A stretch of DNA of 48,016 nucleotides from Ferrimicrobium sp. (GCA_022690815.1 JALCZJ010000021.1:1-48016); one strand, 5' to 3'. Counted from the stretch's first letter, positions 28,504-38,637 are shown. Program-made: numbers and translations. The notes: generated by a model not told the origin, from the letters alone.

Positions 28504-30707
28504 CGGAGCTCACCTTCGTCTGATGGTCCAAGATCGAGGTGTAACCAGTCTTTGTAGACGAGCTGGTTGCCGCCGAGTACCCCGATGACGGCGGCCTCGA
28601 GACCCTCCTGATCGAGGTGGGAGCAGAGTGCCTCAGGGGTCTCGGTGGTGAGCAGGAAGCGGCTGGGATGCTCCCCGAGGAGCGCTATGGCCTCTGAGCT
28701 ACCATCTTGTGCGCCTAGGTCGTGCATCGTGATCCCTTGGCGGGCGAGTCGAGCGAGCCGCATGGCACCACCGAGGAGGCCCCCAGAGCCGAGGTTGTGG
28801 GCAGCATTGACAAGCTCGTCACCCTCGACCAGCGACGCTACCACCTGGAGGAGATGACCGAGTCGCTCGATATCGATGGCTGGGAATGCCCCTGCATCAT
28901 CACCGACGATCGATGCGAATACCGATCCTGTGAGTGTTGGCACCTCGCCGGTACCAACGAGAACCACCGTGCCATGGGCGCGTCGTGGATCGGGGACCGG
29001 GCGGTGTGGCTTTGGCCGAAAGCCGATGGTCGATACCACTGGGGTCGGGTCGATGTCGGATCCATGTGCTTCGTTGTAGAAGCTGACGTTGCCCCCGACG
29101 ACCGGGACGCCAAGCGCGCTGCAGATCTCGGTAATACCATCGACGGCGAGTGAGAACTGCCACATGACCTCAGGATGCTCGGGGTTACCGAAATTGAGGC
29201 AATCGACGAGCGCGACCGGGGTGGCCCCAACACAGGTGAGGTTGGCGAGCGACTCTGCTACCACCGCTTGGGTCCCATATTGTGGATCAGCCCTGGACCA
29301 GCGTTGGTTGCCATCGACGGAAAGCGCCATCGCGAGGTCCGTTGATCCAATACCTGGCGCTTGGACGCGAAGCAGGGTGGCGTCAGCCCCAGGAGATACG
29401 AGGGTGTTGCGAAAGAGCATGTGATCGTAGCGTGAATAGATGGCCTTCGGGTCAAAGGAGAGGGCATCGAGGACACGATAAGCGATCTCGTGCCAGTCGC
29501 TTGGCACCGCAACTTCACGACGAGATCGCTCGCGAAACTCGATCGGCTCCTTGATAGCTCGCTCGTAGAGTGGAGCCTCGTCGGCGAGGGCTGATGCTGG
29601 TATCTCGGCCACCATTGCGTCCTTGAAGTAGGCTCGTAGCACTCCGCGCCCCGCGTATGACCCATCTTCGTCGGGGGGTGTGACCTCTCCGATGACGGTA
29701 GCGAGCACCTCTTGCGCCTCACAGATGGCGAGCACCGCCTCCAAGTTGGTCGGCGTGACGATGGCGAGCATGCGCTCTTGGGACTCGGAGCACAGGATCT
29801 CCATAGGACTCATTCCTTGCTCCCGTACCGGGACGCGATCGACCCAGACGCTGATGCCGTTACCGGCGTTCGCGGCGGTCTCGGAGGTTGCACAGGTCAG
29901 GCCAGCACCCCCAAGGTCCTGAATGCCGACGACTAGCTTTTTGTCGAGGAGCTCAAGACAAGCCTCGATGAGCTTCTTCTCCTCGAACGGGTCACCCACC
30001 TGCACGGATGGGCGTTTCTCAGCAGAGGTTGCATCGAACCCGCTCGAGGCAAGCACGGAGACACCTCCAATACCGTCACGGCCGGTTGTGGCCCCCAAGA
30101 GAACGACATGGTTGCCAGCACCGGAGGCCAGCGCTCTGACGAGCCGGTCGGTGTGGGCAATGCCGACTGCGACCACGTTGACCAGTGGATTGGCACCGTA
30201 TGGTGCCGCGAAATGAATCTCACCCCCGACGGTTGGCACTCCGACGGCGTTGCCATAGGAGGAGATCCCCCCGACCACGCCGTCGAAGATCCAACGAGAT
30301 TGGGGATCATCTTGGTTCCCCATCCAGAGTGAGTCCAGCAGCGCGATTGGCCGAGCGCCGACGGTGAAGATATCTCGGAGGATGCCCCCGACACCGGTTG
30401 CCGCTCCTTGGGTCGGTTCGATGGCGCTGGGGTGGTTGTGACTCTCCATCCGTAGTGCGACCGAGATCTCTTCAGTTGCGGCGACCACGCCGGCGTTCTC
30501 ACCTGGCCCCATGATGACCCGCGGGCCTGAGGTCGGCAGTCTGCGAAGATGGAGTCGTGAAGACTTGTACGAACAGTGTTCGGACCACATGATGGAGAAC
30601 ATGGCAAGCTCAACGAGATTGGGCTCTCGGCCCAACTGATGAACGATGAGGTCAAATTCGTCGTCGGTAAGCCCTAGGGGCCGATAGATTTCGCTCTCCA
30701 CGCTCAT
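28500..30707 (-). CDS. purL: Phosphoribosylformylglycinamidine synthase subunit PurL
   Basis: A 735-residue small-type PurL, the ATP-dependent FGAM synthase core that works with PurS and PurQ in step 4 of purine synthesis. Start ATG 30707 (MSVESEIYRPLGLTDDEF) has AAGGG upstream. The frame is open further upstream but that part is not protein-like. Typical blocks are MWSEHCSYKSSR, GPGENAGVV, MESHNHPSAIEPTQGAATGVGGILRDI, GIQDLGGAGLTCA, and GGNVSFYNE in the second half. It lies apart from and opposite to the purA-purQ operon that encodes its partners. It overlaps the downstream GT2 gene by 4 bases. Confidence 0.96.
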   Translation of the reverse strand: MSVESEIYRPLGLTDDEFDLIVHQLGREPNLVELAMFSIMWSEHCSYKSSRLHLRRLPTSGPRVIMGPGENAGVVAATEEISVALRMESHNHPSAIEPTQGAATGVGGILRDIFTVGARPIALLDSLWMGNQDDPQSRWIFDGVVGGISSYGNAVGVPTVGGEIHFAAPYGANPLVNVVAVGIAHTDRLVRALASGAGNHVVLLGATTGRDGIGGVSVLASSGFDATSAEKRPSVQVGDPFEEKKLIEACLELLDKKLVVGIQDLGGAGLTCATSETAANAGNGISVWVDRVPVREQGMSPMEILCSESQERMLAIVTPTNLEAVLAICEAQEVLATVIGEVTPPDEDGSYAGRGVLRAYFKDAMVAEIPASALADEAPLYERAIKEPIEFRERSRREVAVPSDWHEIAYRVLDALSFDPKAIYSRYDHMLFRNTLVSPGADATLLRVQAPGIGSTDLAMALSVDGNQRWSRADPQYGTQAVVAESLANLTCVGATPVALVDCLNFGNPEHPEVMWQFSLAVDGITEICSALGVPVVGGNVSFYNEAHGSDIDPTPVVSTIGFRPKPHRPVPDPRRAHGTVVLVGTGEVPTLTGSVFASIVGDDAGAFPAIDIERLGHLLQVVASLVEGDELVNAAHNLGSGGLLGGAMRLARLARQGITMHDLGAQDGSSEAIALLGEHPSRFLLTTETPEALCSHLDQEGLEAAVIGVLGGNQLVYKDWLHLDLGPSDEGELR

Positions 30708-31349
30708 GGAGCTTACCCTTAGCACGCTTGCGCCTCTCTGCCTAGTCGGCATTTGATCGAAATTGCTCGATCGAGTAAACAGAGGCACTTGCGACGACTC
30801 GTCTAACACACCTGAGTGCGAACCCGTGCTTTGGTTGAACAGGACCGAAGGTTTGCGTGGGGAGCTCGCTTGATCGGTGTGGAGTGCAAGGAATCGAGAG
30901 CACGGTACAGTACCCCAGCCCAGTGCCCAGCCCAATGCCTCGCCGCCCCAATGCCTTGGCCAGATGCGGCACTGTGAGACCATTGGACGGCTCGGCTTGC
31001 ATGTGAACACAGTTGAGCCTATGAGAGCGCAATCCCCGTTTATCCGCGATCAAGCAACCTTGGTCCCCATTGGCTGCTGGGTCGTTGCAGTAGTCGGCTT
31101 GGTGATTGTTGACTTTTAGTGTACGCCCTTACCATGGCCACAGGATCGCCACCACACGTGATACCAGGGCCTGTGACCGTGACCCGAGGTGGTCTCCGAT
31201 GGATTCTCTGGTTATCGTGAGCACCCATGTGCCGCTCCAGAATACTTAATCAATGTTAAGCACTCCCTTTCTTTTCGCTCCCCAGCCGTCGAGTCTCCCC
31301 TGTCCCCACCACGGGAACAGGACTCATACGTTCGACACTGTTCATGTCT
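30708..31349. other. Intergenic: purL upstream region and IS607 right flank
   Basis: About 640 bases. The part near 30710-30900 should hold the purL promoter. The part near 31240-31349 probably holds the right end of the IS607-like element and, by analogy with TnpB systems, its guide RNA on the minus strand. A small inverted repeat CTTAA/TTAAG lies at 31245-31260. I cannot define the RNA or the element end. Confidence 0.35.
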
Positions 31350-32900
31350 CTAACTGTCGTTGTTGGCGACTGTGGTGTGCTTGGGGTAATGGCGTGAGCG
31401 GTAGTCTTGGCATCTGGTTGGATGCCATGACTTTGGATTCGGCGTACAGAACCTCTCGTTAAGGATCTTCTTCACATCCTTGTACGGAGTGAACCGGCTG
31501 ATCTCGCGATCTTTGATCCTTAATTTGAGGTTCATGGCAGCCACGTGATCTACATCGCCCCGCCGGTTGCAATCCCAGTGTGGATTACGACAATGAAACG
31601 CATCCCCATGTCGGTCGTCACGAGAGACATACCCACACGATGGCTTGGGACACGTTTGGCTGGTGTAGGCCGCGTTGACTGCTTTCATGTTGGAACCTCC
31701 AACATAGGCATGTACCGTCAGGCGTTCTTGATTCTCGTCTCTTGCCCATGACGCACAGAGTCGAGAGATCTTCTTGGATGTGGCCTTGCCACGTAAGTGG
31801 GAGAGGTCTTCGGTGATGATTGCTCGTGGTCGTTGACTGGGAAGTTGTTTGACTCTACCGTTTGCGCGGGTCCTGTTGCCATCACCGTATATCACTTCTT
31901 TGATGGTGGCACCTGATATCGTCTGAAGTTGGGCCTGAAAGCGTCGGAGTCTGGCTTGTTGCTTCTTGGTGCCGAGGTTGTTTCTCGCGATGCGTTTGGC
32001 ACGCTTAGAGCCAACGTCCTTCTTGGAGAGCGCGCGAAGCTTGTTTCTCGCCTTGCCGGTCTTGGTCCGGCCTTCGGTCATGGATGTCAAAGCCTGGCCG
32101 TACTCCTTGCCATGATGCACTCCAGCGTCATCGGTGCAGACCTCGGTAATTCCCCAGTCAAGGGCGACTGGTTCTCCTGTTGCCCCATCGAGGGGCGTGA
32201 TGTCATAGCTCACGTGGATAAAGGTGCGTCTTTGCTGGTCATCGAGCACGACACGGATGTTGCCAGATACCCGTGACCTACCCGCAAGCGGTAACACCAT
32301 GCGCTTGGCCTGAGTTTTGCCAACTACCTTGACATAACGCCTGGTATCGTTGTCTGACACTGAGTAGAGCGTCGAGTCCAAAGACATCTGGCGAGACTCA
32401 ATGACGGTGGGCCACGTGTCATCGAGTGCGTTTCGTATCACACGATGCAGATATGAGACAATCCTGGCTCGTACATCTGGGTCGAGCGTCACCGTGGGTA
32501 TCTCGGGCACACCAGCGCACATGATCCGCCCGATGGCCGAGTATCGGGCGAGACAAGCGTAGGCATAATGCCTCTCCTTCTCGTTTATGAATCGCCGCCC
32601 AATCTTTGCCTTAACGTTACCGATAGCCAAACGAGACTGAATATGGCGGACGCAAGTATCGACGGCATCAAAGGCTGCCTGGTCTACGAGGTGAACATTG
32701 AGACCGGCTGGGTACAGGCCCTGCTGCTTGGCATGGTCACGAAAGCTTCTCCCTCGATCAAGGAGATGCCACAGGCGAGGCTGTCGAAGACGAGTGACAA
32801 AGACACGCTTGGCATCGGTATAGTTCGCAATCACCGAGCACAGCTCTTCGTACTTACCCTTGTTCAGGGGCAAAGTAGCCAGTCGTAGCGTTCGCTTCAT
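31350..32900 (-). CDS. tnpB: TnpB RNA-guided nuclease, IS607-type
   Basis: A 516-residue TnpB from ATG 32900. An in-frame start ten codons earlier lies inside the recombinase and fits less well. RuvC-I is ALDWGITEVCTDD (Asp), RuvC-II is IITEDLSHLRG (Glu), and RuvC-III is RRGDVDHVAAMNL (Asp), so all three catalytic acids are present. The zinc ribbon is QTCPKPSCGYVSRDDRHGDAFHC followed by C six residues later, with wider Cys spacing than the usual CxxC pairs. TnpB proteins cut DNA under guidance of an RNA made from the element's 3' end, helping retention after excision. The start overlaps the current recombinase stop by 4 bases (ATGA). Confidence 0.88.
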   Translation of the reverse strand: MKRTLRLATLPLNKGKYEELCSVIANYTDAKRVFVTRLRQPRLWHLLDRGRSFRDHAKQQGLYPAGLNVHLVDQAAFDAVDTCVRHIQSRLAIGNVKAKIGRRFINEKERHYAYACLARYSAIGRIMCAGVPEIPTVTLDPDVRARIVSYLHRVIRNALDDTWPTVIESRQMSLDSTLYSVSDNDTRRYVKVVGKTQAKRMVLPLAGRSRVSGNIRVVLDDQQRRTFIHVSYDITPLDGATGEPVALDWGITEVCTDDAGVHHGKEYGQALTSMTEGRTKTGKARNKLRALSKKDVGSKRAKRIARNNLGTKKQQARLRRFQAQLQTISGATIKEVIYGDGNRTRANGRVKQLPSQRPRAIITEDLSHLRGKATSKKISRLCASWARDENQERLTVHAYVGGSNMKAVNAAYTSQTCPKPSCGYVSRDDRHGDAFHCRNPHWDCNRRGDVDHVAAMNLKLRIKDREISRFTPYKDVKKILNERFCTPNPKSWHPTRCQDYRSRHYPKHTTVANNDS

Positions 32901-33556
32901 GGTAAGAACCCCAGGACGAGGCTCTGACAACGTGTCATGCGCTGATATCCCTGGTTGCTTCTCGTAGTTGATCCATGACCTGTTTGTTCTGATGACTTTC
33001 CATATAGTCTGGCAGAAAATACCGTGACAATTTCAATCACGTCGCTAGCAAGGTCTTCTTCAAACGACGAATCTTCACTCGCGTTGATGATAATCACCTC
33101 GACGCCGAACTGTTCGCATAGTGCGAATACTAACTCTGAGCCAAAGCGTAGCAACCTGTCCTTGTGACTAAGGACTAGTCTTCCGACTTCGCCAGAGCAA
33201 ATACGGTGAATGAGTTGTTTCAAGCCTCGCTTGTTATAGTTAAGGCCAGACCCAACGTCGGATATTACCTCATAGGTCCAATCTTGGGCGGCGCAGAAGC
33301 TCTCTAGTAGAGCTACTTGGCGAGTAAGGTCATCCTTTTGCCCACTGGTCGATACTCGAGCGTATGCTATCGTAGCACGTGATGATGGTGCCAGATGGGG
33401 CGCTAAGCGACGTAGTTGAGCCAAGTCATAGCGCCGATCTCCTCCTGTTGTCCTTTCTGGTGGATCAATGCGTCCTTCTTCTTCCCATCGCCTAAGAGTG
33501 GATGGATGAACGCCTAGCTCTCTAGCGGCTGCACCGATCGAGACTAACTGGCTGAT
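32897..33556 (-). pseudogene. tnpA: IS607-type serine recombinase, start lost and 3' frameshift
   Basis: The catalytic domain is intact (IAYARVSTSGQKDDLTRQV with the nucleophilic Ser, LVLSHKDRLLRFG, DVIEIVTVFSARLYG). In the same frame upstream of the TTG at 33424 the sequence encodes a MerR-like helix-turn-helix (SIGAAARELGVHPSTLRRWEEEG), the normal IS607 TnpA N-terminus. However, no ATG, GTG or TTG lies between that domain and the TAA at 33589; the expected start position holds ATC (33556). Near 32998 a two-base loss (or one-base gain) shifts the frame: the alternative frame reads SHQNKQVMDQLREATRDISA and stops at 32935, matching the family tail. The protein is probably inactive or poorly made. 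Confidence 0.7.
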
Positions 33557-33600
33557 ATCTATAGATAAAATCAGTATTGATAAATATTAGATAAGAACAT

Positions 33601-34170
33601 TGGAGCTGTTGTCAGCCCGCATTCTCATCGACGATATCGTCTTCAGTGACATCACGAAGCGGGACAGTGCGACATCTCGTGGCCTTGGTGACCATGAGGC
33701 GGACGGGGTCCCTACCGGTCCAAGGGGCATCAAGAGAGACGTCGAAGCTCACAGCAACCTCCTCGAACGACGGTTGGAGGTCGACAGATGTCGTTCATCA
33801 GCGATCAAGGAATTTTCCCTTGGCACACTGCCCCAACGGCGAGGGCAATGATTCGCGTGCTGGACTTTCACCAGGCAAGCACAAAGGGTTACCTCCATCA
33901 CGACTCAAACCCGATTCCGATCTCAAGTTAGTGTCGAGAGCGTGTCTGTGAGGGTCTTGCGCCTTGTACCGCGATGGGGAGAGCCGCTTCGCGTTTGTGG
34001 GACACCGGATTGAGGTACGGCCTCACATGCGTGGTCCGCTTCTGCTCCGGTAACGTGATAACCCCGACCATCTGGCACGTCCAAGGTCTTGTCTGGTTGC
34101 GCCAGACGATGCGCCGGGTTCACACGCAAATACAATTCTCGAGGTTCACTGAGCGTCGAACCTTTGTACG
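33601..34170. other. Region between IS607-like element and TnpB fossil
   Basis: About 570 bases. Weak plus-strand frames near 33600-33950 resemble nothing I know. The later part may encode eroded upstream pieces of the TnpB fossil that follows, but I cannot read motifs in it with confidence. Confidence 0.3.
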
Positions 34171-34173
34171 AGA

Positions 34174-34377
34174 TTCGATACTGCTGACATGAACCCAGCT
34201 TGCACTATCCTCGCCGGTGAGTTGGCGAACACAGGACGTGCGTGGGTGCTAACACCGGTTTCCGGTGAGCAAACCCACTGTGGCTCCATAGAGCGTCAGC
34301 CATCTGATGTGGTTAAGCCACAAGACGGATCACCGGGGGCCAGCCCTCTTCGCAAGGGCAGCCCCACCGGCAAATAA
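34174..34377 (+). pseudogene. Possible TnpB C-terminal fossil
   Basis: The frame reads FDTADMNPACTILAGELANTGR and continues with a charged, Pro/Gly-rich tail to a stop at 34377. DTxDxNxAxxILA resembles the RuvC-III end of TnpB (DxNAA) and the tail composition is usual for actinobacterial TnpB. The coding end coincides with the large hairpin at 34333-34370, as expected if the guide RNA overlaps the gene end. The catalytic remainder is missing. Confidence 0.42.
34333..34370 (+). repeat. Three-tier hairpin, possible transposon end or guide-RNA scaffold
   Basis: CCGG (34333-34336) pairs with CCGG (34367-34370), GGGC (34337-34340) with GCCC (34361-34364), and GCCCT (34343-34347) with AGGGC (34355-34359), with small bulges and a 7-base loop. 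An AT-rich run (AAATAATAATATA) follows. It could be a terminator-like structure, a TnpB element end or part of an omegaRNA fossil. Confidence 0.5.
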
Positions 34378-34496
34378 TAATATAGGGGAGATCTCACGGT
34401 CGCCCTACGAGGGCGAAGTGTGAAACACTGATCCTTTGATCACCTGGTTCGTCAACAATTCCCGACCGCAGCCTCGCACGAGGATCGATCTCGTGG

Positions 34497-34877
34497 CTAG
34501 GCGTGAGGACGAATGCCGGCCTTGGCGAGCACGGCCGCGGGAACGCCGGCCTCGAGCCAGGTCTCGTAGCGGATGCCCTTGCGAGCAGAGTAGGAACCCG
34601 CGTACTCCACGAAGAGCTTCTCTAATTGTGTTCCATCGTTGGCCGACCCAAGCCGCTCAAGTTCGAGGTTGAGATCTGCCCTCTTCTGGAGCAGGTCGAC
34701 GCGCCGGATGCCGGAGACCTCCGTCAGTCTCTTCTCAATTTCCTCAAGCTGTGAACGCACCTTACCAACGTCACGCTTACGACCGCGACGGGGCTTTGAT
34801 GTCTCGAGGTGAGCAAGATAATCATTGATTGCCTTGTTCTCCAGTCGCAACGAACTTGTCGCTCCTCTTTCTGCCAT
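34497..34877 (-). CDS. Small conserved-looking charged protein of unknown function
   Basis: A 126-residue protein from ATG 34877, preceded by AGGGAG at good spacing, which decides the start over an upstream in-frame codon. Residues 1-20 (MAERGATSSLRLENKAINDY) are followed by a basic patch (KPRRGRKRD, 29-37), a predicted coiled coil (about 40-85, KVRSQLEEIEKRLTEV, LLQKRADLNLELERL) and a compact C-terminal unit (SYSARKGIRYETWLEAGVPAAVLAKAGI). I recall similar proteins in many actinobacteria without an assigned function. The basic patch plus the small C-terminal unit suggest DNA or RNA binding, but this is inference. It stands alone between mobile remnants and the purine operon. Confidence 0.65.
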   Translation of the reverse strand: MAERGATSSLRLENKAINDYLAHLETSKPRRGRKRDVGKVRSQLEEIEKRLTEVSGIRRVDLLQKRADLNLELERLGSANDGTQLEKLFVEYAGSYSARKGIRYETWLEAGVPAAVLAKAGIRPHA

Positions 34878-36050
34878 GTTGTTCTCCCTGCCTTTCAGAG
34901 ACTCATTCGATTCCAAGGTGATAGCCTGTAATCAACTTCTTGTACCTAACAGCTCATCGCTATCAGTTTGCGATTGTTATTGCTGTCCATCCATGACCAT
35001 CTGTCGTAGTATATTAGCAATGTTGAAAGTAATAAACCAACCAAGCGTTCAGCTTGAAATCATTATATTGGCTCCTGGCTTTCAACCCTGCTTACCACAG
35101 TGGTACGAGTAGTGCAATTTTAGTGCACCTTGATCCTAGAGATGCGCGGACAACGACGGCCCCTTCCGTTACGAGACCTCCAACTCTGAAGTACTGTCGA
35201 GTTTTTGCTGTGATTTTCTTGAATTTGTAAAGGTCTCAGTTTGCGCGAACGTGATTTCGATCCTCATTCTTGCAACTACACCACTGCCATCGAGATGGCC
35301 TGGTAACACCATCATTGCCATTTATCTTCGCCACAGAAGAGGTTAGGCCCCTGTCGGATTGCAATCGAATTGGGTTGCACTCGGTCGACCAGGAATGGAT
35401 GGGACGATGCCGGGTGTGCGAGACAAGGCGTCGCGCAACTACACCACCCCTGCATTGAAAACGTAATATGGTATTACCCAAGGGGAGACCACGTTTGTGT
35501 GTCAAGCTCCGAGCCGAGTGCCTACGTTCGGAGTCCTACAGTTGGAAACACCCCTGCCCCCTTGGCGTCGGATATGGTCCTCTCGGTGTCGGATGCGGTG
35601 CGCGTGTAAGCCTTTGATATTGAGTGAGGCTCAGCACCGCAGCATAGAGAACCCAAGAAACTCAACCGCAGAAACTGAACTCAAGCGTACTGAGGTCTGC
35701 GCACGTGAGTACGTGTCGTGCGTGAGCTAGAGCAGACGCAATAGCTCAATACGTCGAATCGCCGTTGATCTTGTCATCTCTTGGCATCAGCTTTGTTATA
35801 CTAGCTCCAGATTGTCAACCAGTGCTGGTTCTTGGCTTTGGGCGTGGCATCTCATAGGTAACCGGCGTGTGACAGCTCGAACAAAACAGCTTCCAAAGGC
35901 GTGGGCCATATTGGACACCCGATCAGCGTGCGCCCGTCCAGATGGAGGCGGGGCACCGACAGAGACGGCAAGGCATGCCTTGTGCGGGGAGGTAAGCTAG
36001 TCACCGGCCACGGCCATCGTCGTGATGATCGCATAAGGGAGCAGATTTCG
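34878..36050. other. Long intergenic region upstream of purA
   Basis: About 1.17 kb, including an AT-rich stretch at 34900-35060. A 13-base direct repeat GCAACTACACCAC occurs at 35272-35284 and 35435-35447. No gene or known riboswitch was recognised. The last 250 bases are the probable purA leader. Confidence 0.4.
35771..35802 (+). promoter_or_regulatory. Candidate promoter of the pur operon
   Basis: TATACT at 35797-35802 preceded by TGT forms an extended -10 element. TTGTCA at 35771-35776 is a -35-like hexamer, but the spacing of 20 is longer than ideal, so the extended -10 would have to compensate. It would give a leader of about 240 bases before purA. Confidence 0.4.
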
Positions 36051-37331
36051 ATGAGTACCACCGTTGTGTTGGGAACCCAGTGGGGCGACGAGGGAAAGGG
36101 CAAATTTACCGATCTCTTCGCCGCCGATATGGCGGCAGTCGTTCGCTATCAAGGTGGACACAATGCCGGCCATACCATCGTCGTCGGAGAAGAGACCTTC
36201 GCACTGCAGTTGGTGCCCAGTGGCATTCTCTATCCGCACGTTACCGCCGTCATTGCTAACGGCCTCGTGGTCGATCCTAAAGTTCTCTTTGAGGAGCTCG
36301 ACCTACTTGAGAGTCGAGGGATAGATACGTCGAAACTGGTGGTCTCCGGTAGCGCCCATCTCGTGATGCCCTATCATCACGAGATCGATCGCCTCACAGA
36401 GCGTTTTCTCGGAAAGAATCAACTCGGTACCACCCGCCGGGGTATCGGTCCGGCTTATGCCGATAAGTCGACACGAATTGGGTTGCGGGTGCAGGACCTG
36501 CTCGATGAGAAGATTTTTGCCGAGAAGCTTGAGGTGGTACTCAAGGAGAAGAACCAGATCTTGGCCAAGATTTACAACCGGTTACCGGTCGATGCCGACC
36601 AGATTCTCGAGGATTACCTTGGCGAATATGCACCTCGCATGGCGCCACGCATCGTTGACACCGTAAAGTTGCTCCATGACCTGTATGACCAAGGGAAGGG
36701 AATTCTTCTTGAGGGCGCGCAGGCGACCTTTCTCGACCTCGATCACGGCACCTACCCGTATGTCACGTCATCGAACCCAACGGCCGGAGGCGCCTGTACC
36801 GGCACCGGGCTTGGACCCCGCCAGATCGACCGGGTGATGGGTGTCGCCAAGGCTTATATCACCCGAGTGGGCGCTGGCCCATTCCCGTCTGAACTGACCG
36901 ACGAGATCGGTGATCTTCTTGTCGATCGCGGTCACGAATACGGGACCAACACCAAGCGCCGTCGCCGTGTTGGCTGGTTTGACCTACCGATGCTGCGCCA
37001 CGCCGCGGCGATCAATTCGCTGACGGACTTGGCGATCACCAAGGCCGATGTTCTCGATGCTCTCGACACCGTCAAAGTCTGCATCGGTTACACCGTCAAC
37101 GACGACTACACCGAGGATCTCCCGTATCATCAGTCTGATCTGCACAAGGCCCTGCCGGTCTATCAGGACTTTCCCGGATGGCGATGCGACATCGGGGACT
37201 GTCGCACGCGCTCCGATCTCCCGAAAGAGCTCATGAACTACCTTAGCTTCCTCGAAGACAAGGGACAGGTACCGATCTCCTGGCTTGGAGTTGGGCCAGG
37301 TCGCGACCAGGTCGTGGACCTTCGCGGATGA
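36051..37331 (+). CDS. purA: Adenylosuccinate synthetase
   Basis: A 426-residue protein joining IMP and aspartate with GTP to form adenylosuccinate. ATG 36051 has AAGGGAG about 9 bases upstream and starts [18 protein letters not shown], the family N-terminus with the P-loop-like motif. The frame is open 50 codons further upstream, but without homology. GGHNAGHT, the active-site segment [39 protein letters not shown], and [10 protein letters not shown]-type blocks are all present. It heads the plus-strand purine operon and overlaps purD by four bases (ATGA). Confidence 0.97.
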   Translation: MSTTVVLGTQWGDEGKGKFTDLFAADMAAVVRYQGGHNAGHTIVVGEETFALQLVPSGILYPHVTAVIANGLVVDPKVLFEELDLLESRGIDTSKLVVSGSAHLVMPYHHEIDRLTERFLGKNQLGTTRRGIGPAYADKSTRIGLRVQDLLDEKIFAEKLEVVLKEKNQILAKIYNRLPVDADQILEDYLGEYAPRMAPRIVDTVKLLHDLYDQGKGILLEGAQATFLDLDHGTYPYVTSSNPTAGGACTGTGLGPRQIDRVMGVAKAYITRVGAGPFPSELTDEIGDLLVDRGHEYGTNTKRRRRVGWFDLPMLRHAAAINSLTDLAITKADVLDALDTVKVCIGYTVNDDYTEDLPYHQSDLHKALPVYQDFPGWRCDIGDCRTRSDLPKELMNYLSFLEDKGQVPISWLGVGPGRDQVVDLRG

Positions 37332-38581
37332 GAATTGTTGTCGTTGGTTCCGGGGCGCGAGAACACGCCTTGGCGCGAAACCTCTCGGCCGATCACGAGG
37401 TGATCGTCACCCCAGGAAACGCCGGCATGAGCCGCGATGTCGAGGTCTCTGACCGCGACCCGTCCGAGCTGGCGCCTGATCTGGTCGTCATAGGGCCGGA
37501 GGCTCCGTTGGTCGCTGGACTGGCCGATCGACTCAATGAGGGGGGCATCGTCACGCTTGGCCCGGGTGCTGAGGGTGCGCGACTCGAGGGTTCGAAGGCC
37601 TTTCTCAAACAGATCTGTGCCGAGGCCGGGGTGCCCACTGCCGCCTTTGGGGTCGCCACCTCCGTTGCGGAGGGCAGTGAGTTGTTGGATCGGTTCGGAC
37701 CGCCCTATGTGATCAAAACCGACGGCTTGGCTGCTGGGAAGGGTGTCCTCGTCACCAACGATCGCCAGGAGGCATATCAAGACCTTGTTGCCAAACTGTC
37801 CGGCACGGCCTTCGGTGAGGCTGGTACCCGTGTCGTGATCGAGGAGCCGATGGTGGGACCAGAACTCTCCGTCTTTGCGCTGTGCAACGGACGTGACTTC
37901 GTCCTCCTACCGGAGGCGCGTGATTATAAGCGATTGCGCGATGGTGATCTTGGCCCCAACACTGGTGGTATGGGATCGATTTCGCCGGTTCCCGGGGTCA
38001 AGAGCGAGGTTGTCGACACGGTGGCCGCGACGATCATCGAGCCAACGCTTGCGCGCCTCGGCGAGCGCGGCATCGAGTATCGCGGGATCCTCTATGCCGG
38101 TGTCATGCTCACCACGAGAGGCCCTCGCCTCGTCGAATACAACGTCCGTCTCGGAGATCCAGAGGCTGAAGCCGTCCTGCCACGGATCACCCGAGGCCTT
38201 GGAGAAGCCATGCTGGCGGCCGCAGTTGGTGAGACGATACCACCCCTCGAGGTGTCCTCGCAGTGTTGCGCTACGGTCGTCGTAGCGACGCCCGGCTATC
38301 CTGAGCATCCCATCACCGGACAGGTGATTACCGGGATCGATGAGGCCAGGGCATTGCTCGGAGTCAGCGTCTTTGCCGCGAGTGTAAAGGGTCAACTCGA
38401 GGTGCCCGGGCCTGAGCGTCGTGATACGGTAGAGCTCGTCACCAACGGTGGGCGTGTTCTGGCGGTGACCGGTCTCGGTGCTGATCCACACGCAGCAAGA
38501 GAGCGAGCCTATCGGGGAATCGAACGTATTAACTTTGATGGGCTGGTCGTTCGCCGGGATATAGGGTCTTACGTAGGTTGA
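37328..38581 (+). CDS. purD: Phosphoribosylamine-glycine ligase
   Basis: A 417-residue ATP-grasp enzyme making GAR from phosphoribosylamine and glycine. The N-terminus [16 protein letters not shown] is diagnostic. [11 protein letters not shown], the ATP-grasp loop [21 protein letters not shown] and the PurD signature around LGPNTGGMG are present, and the metal-binding block is [13 protein letters not shown]. The start overlaps the purA stop (ATGA), indicating translational coupling. Length is normal for the family. Confidence 0.97.
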   Translation: MRIVVVGSGAREHALARNLSADHEVIVTPGNAGMSRDVEVSDRDPSELAPDLVVIGPEAPLVAGLADRLNEGGIVTLGPGAEGARLEGSKAFLKQICAEAGVPTAAFGVATSVAEGSELLDRFGPPYVIKTDGLAAGKGVLVTNDRQEAYQDLVAKLSGTAFGEAGTRVVIEEPMVGPELSVFALCNGRDFVLLPEARDYKRLRDGDLGPNTGGMGSISPVPGVKSEVVDTVAATIIEPTLARLGERGIEYRGILYAGVMLTTRGPRLVEYNVRLGDPEAEAVLPRITRGLGEAMLAAAVGETIPPLEVSSQCCATVVVATPGYPEHPITGQVITGIDEARALLGVSVFAASVKGQLEVPGPERRDTVELVTNGGRVLAVTGLGADPHAARERAYRGIERINFDGLVVRRDIGSYVG

Positions 38582-38637
38582 TGTTGTCAATGCGGTGCCC
38601 GCGAGATGAGATGACTCCAACGACGAAGGAGCAGTAG

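Larger units (their letters stand above)
31240..33600 (-). mobile_element. IS607-like element (damaged recombinase plus TnpB)
   Basis: An element encoding an IS607-type serine recombinase followed by TnpB in the same direction. IS607 elements have no long terminal inverted repeats, so the limits given are estimates from the genes and their flanks. The recombinase lacks a normal start and has a 3' frameshift. TnpB looks intact, so the element probably cannot move by itself. Confidence 0.65.

Noticed and set aside
28500-31010. 836-residue reading of purL
   Set aside because: The first 101 residues have no PurL similarity. ATG 30707 gives the normal family N-terminus and length.
35901-37331. 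476-residue reading of purA
   Set aside because: ATG 36051 has the ribosome-binding site and begins exactly at the conserved [11 protein letters not shown] region.
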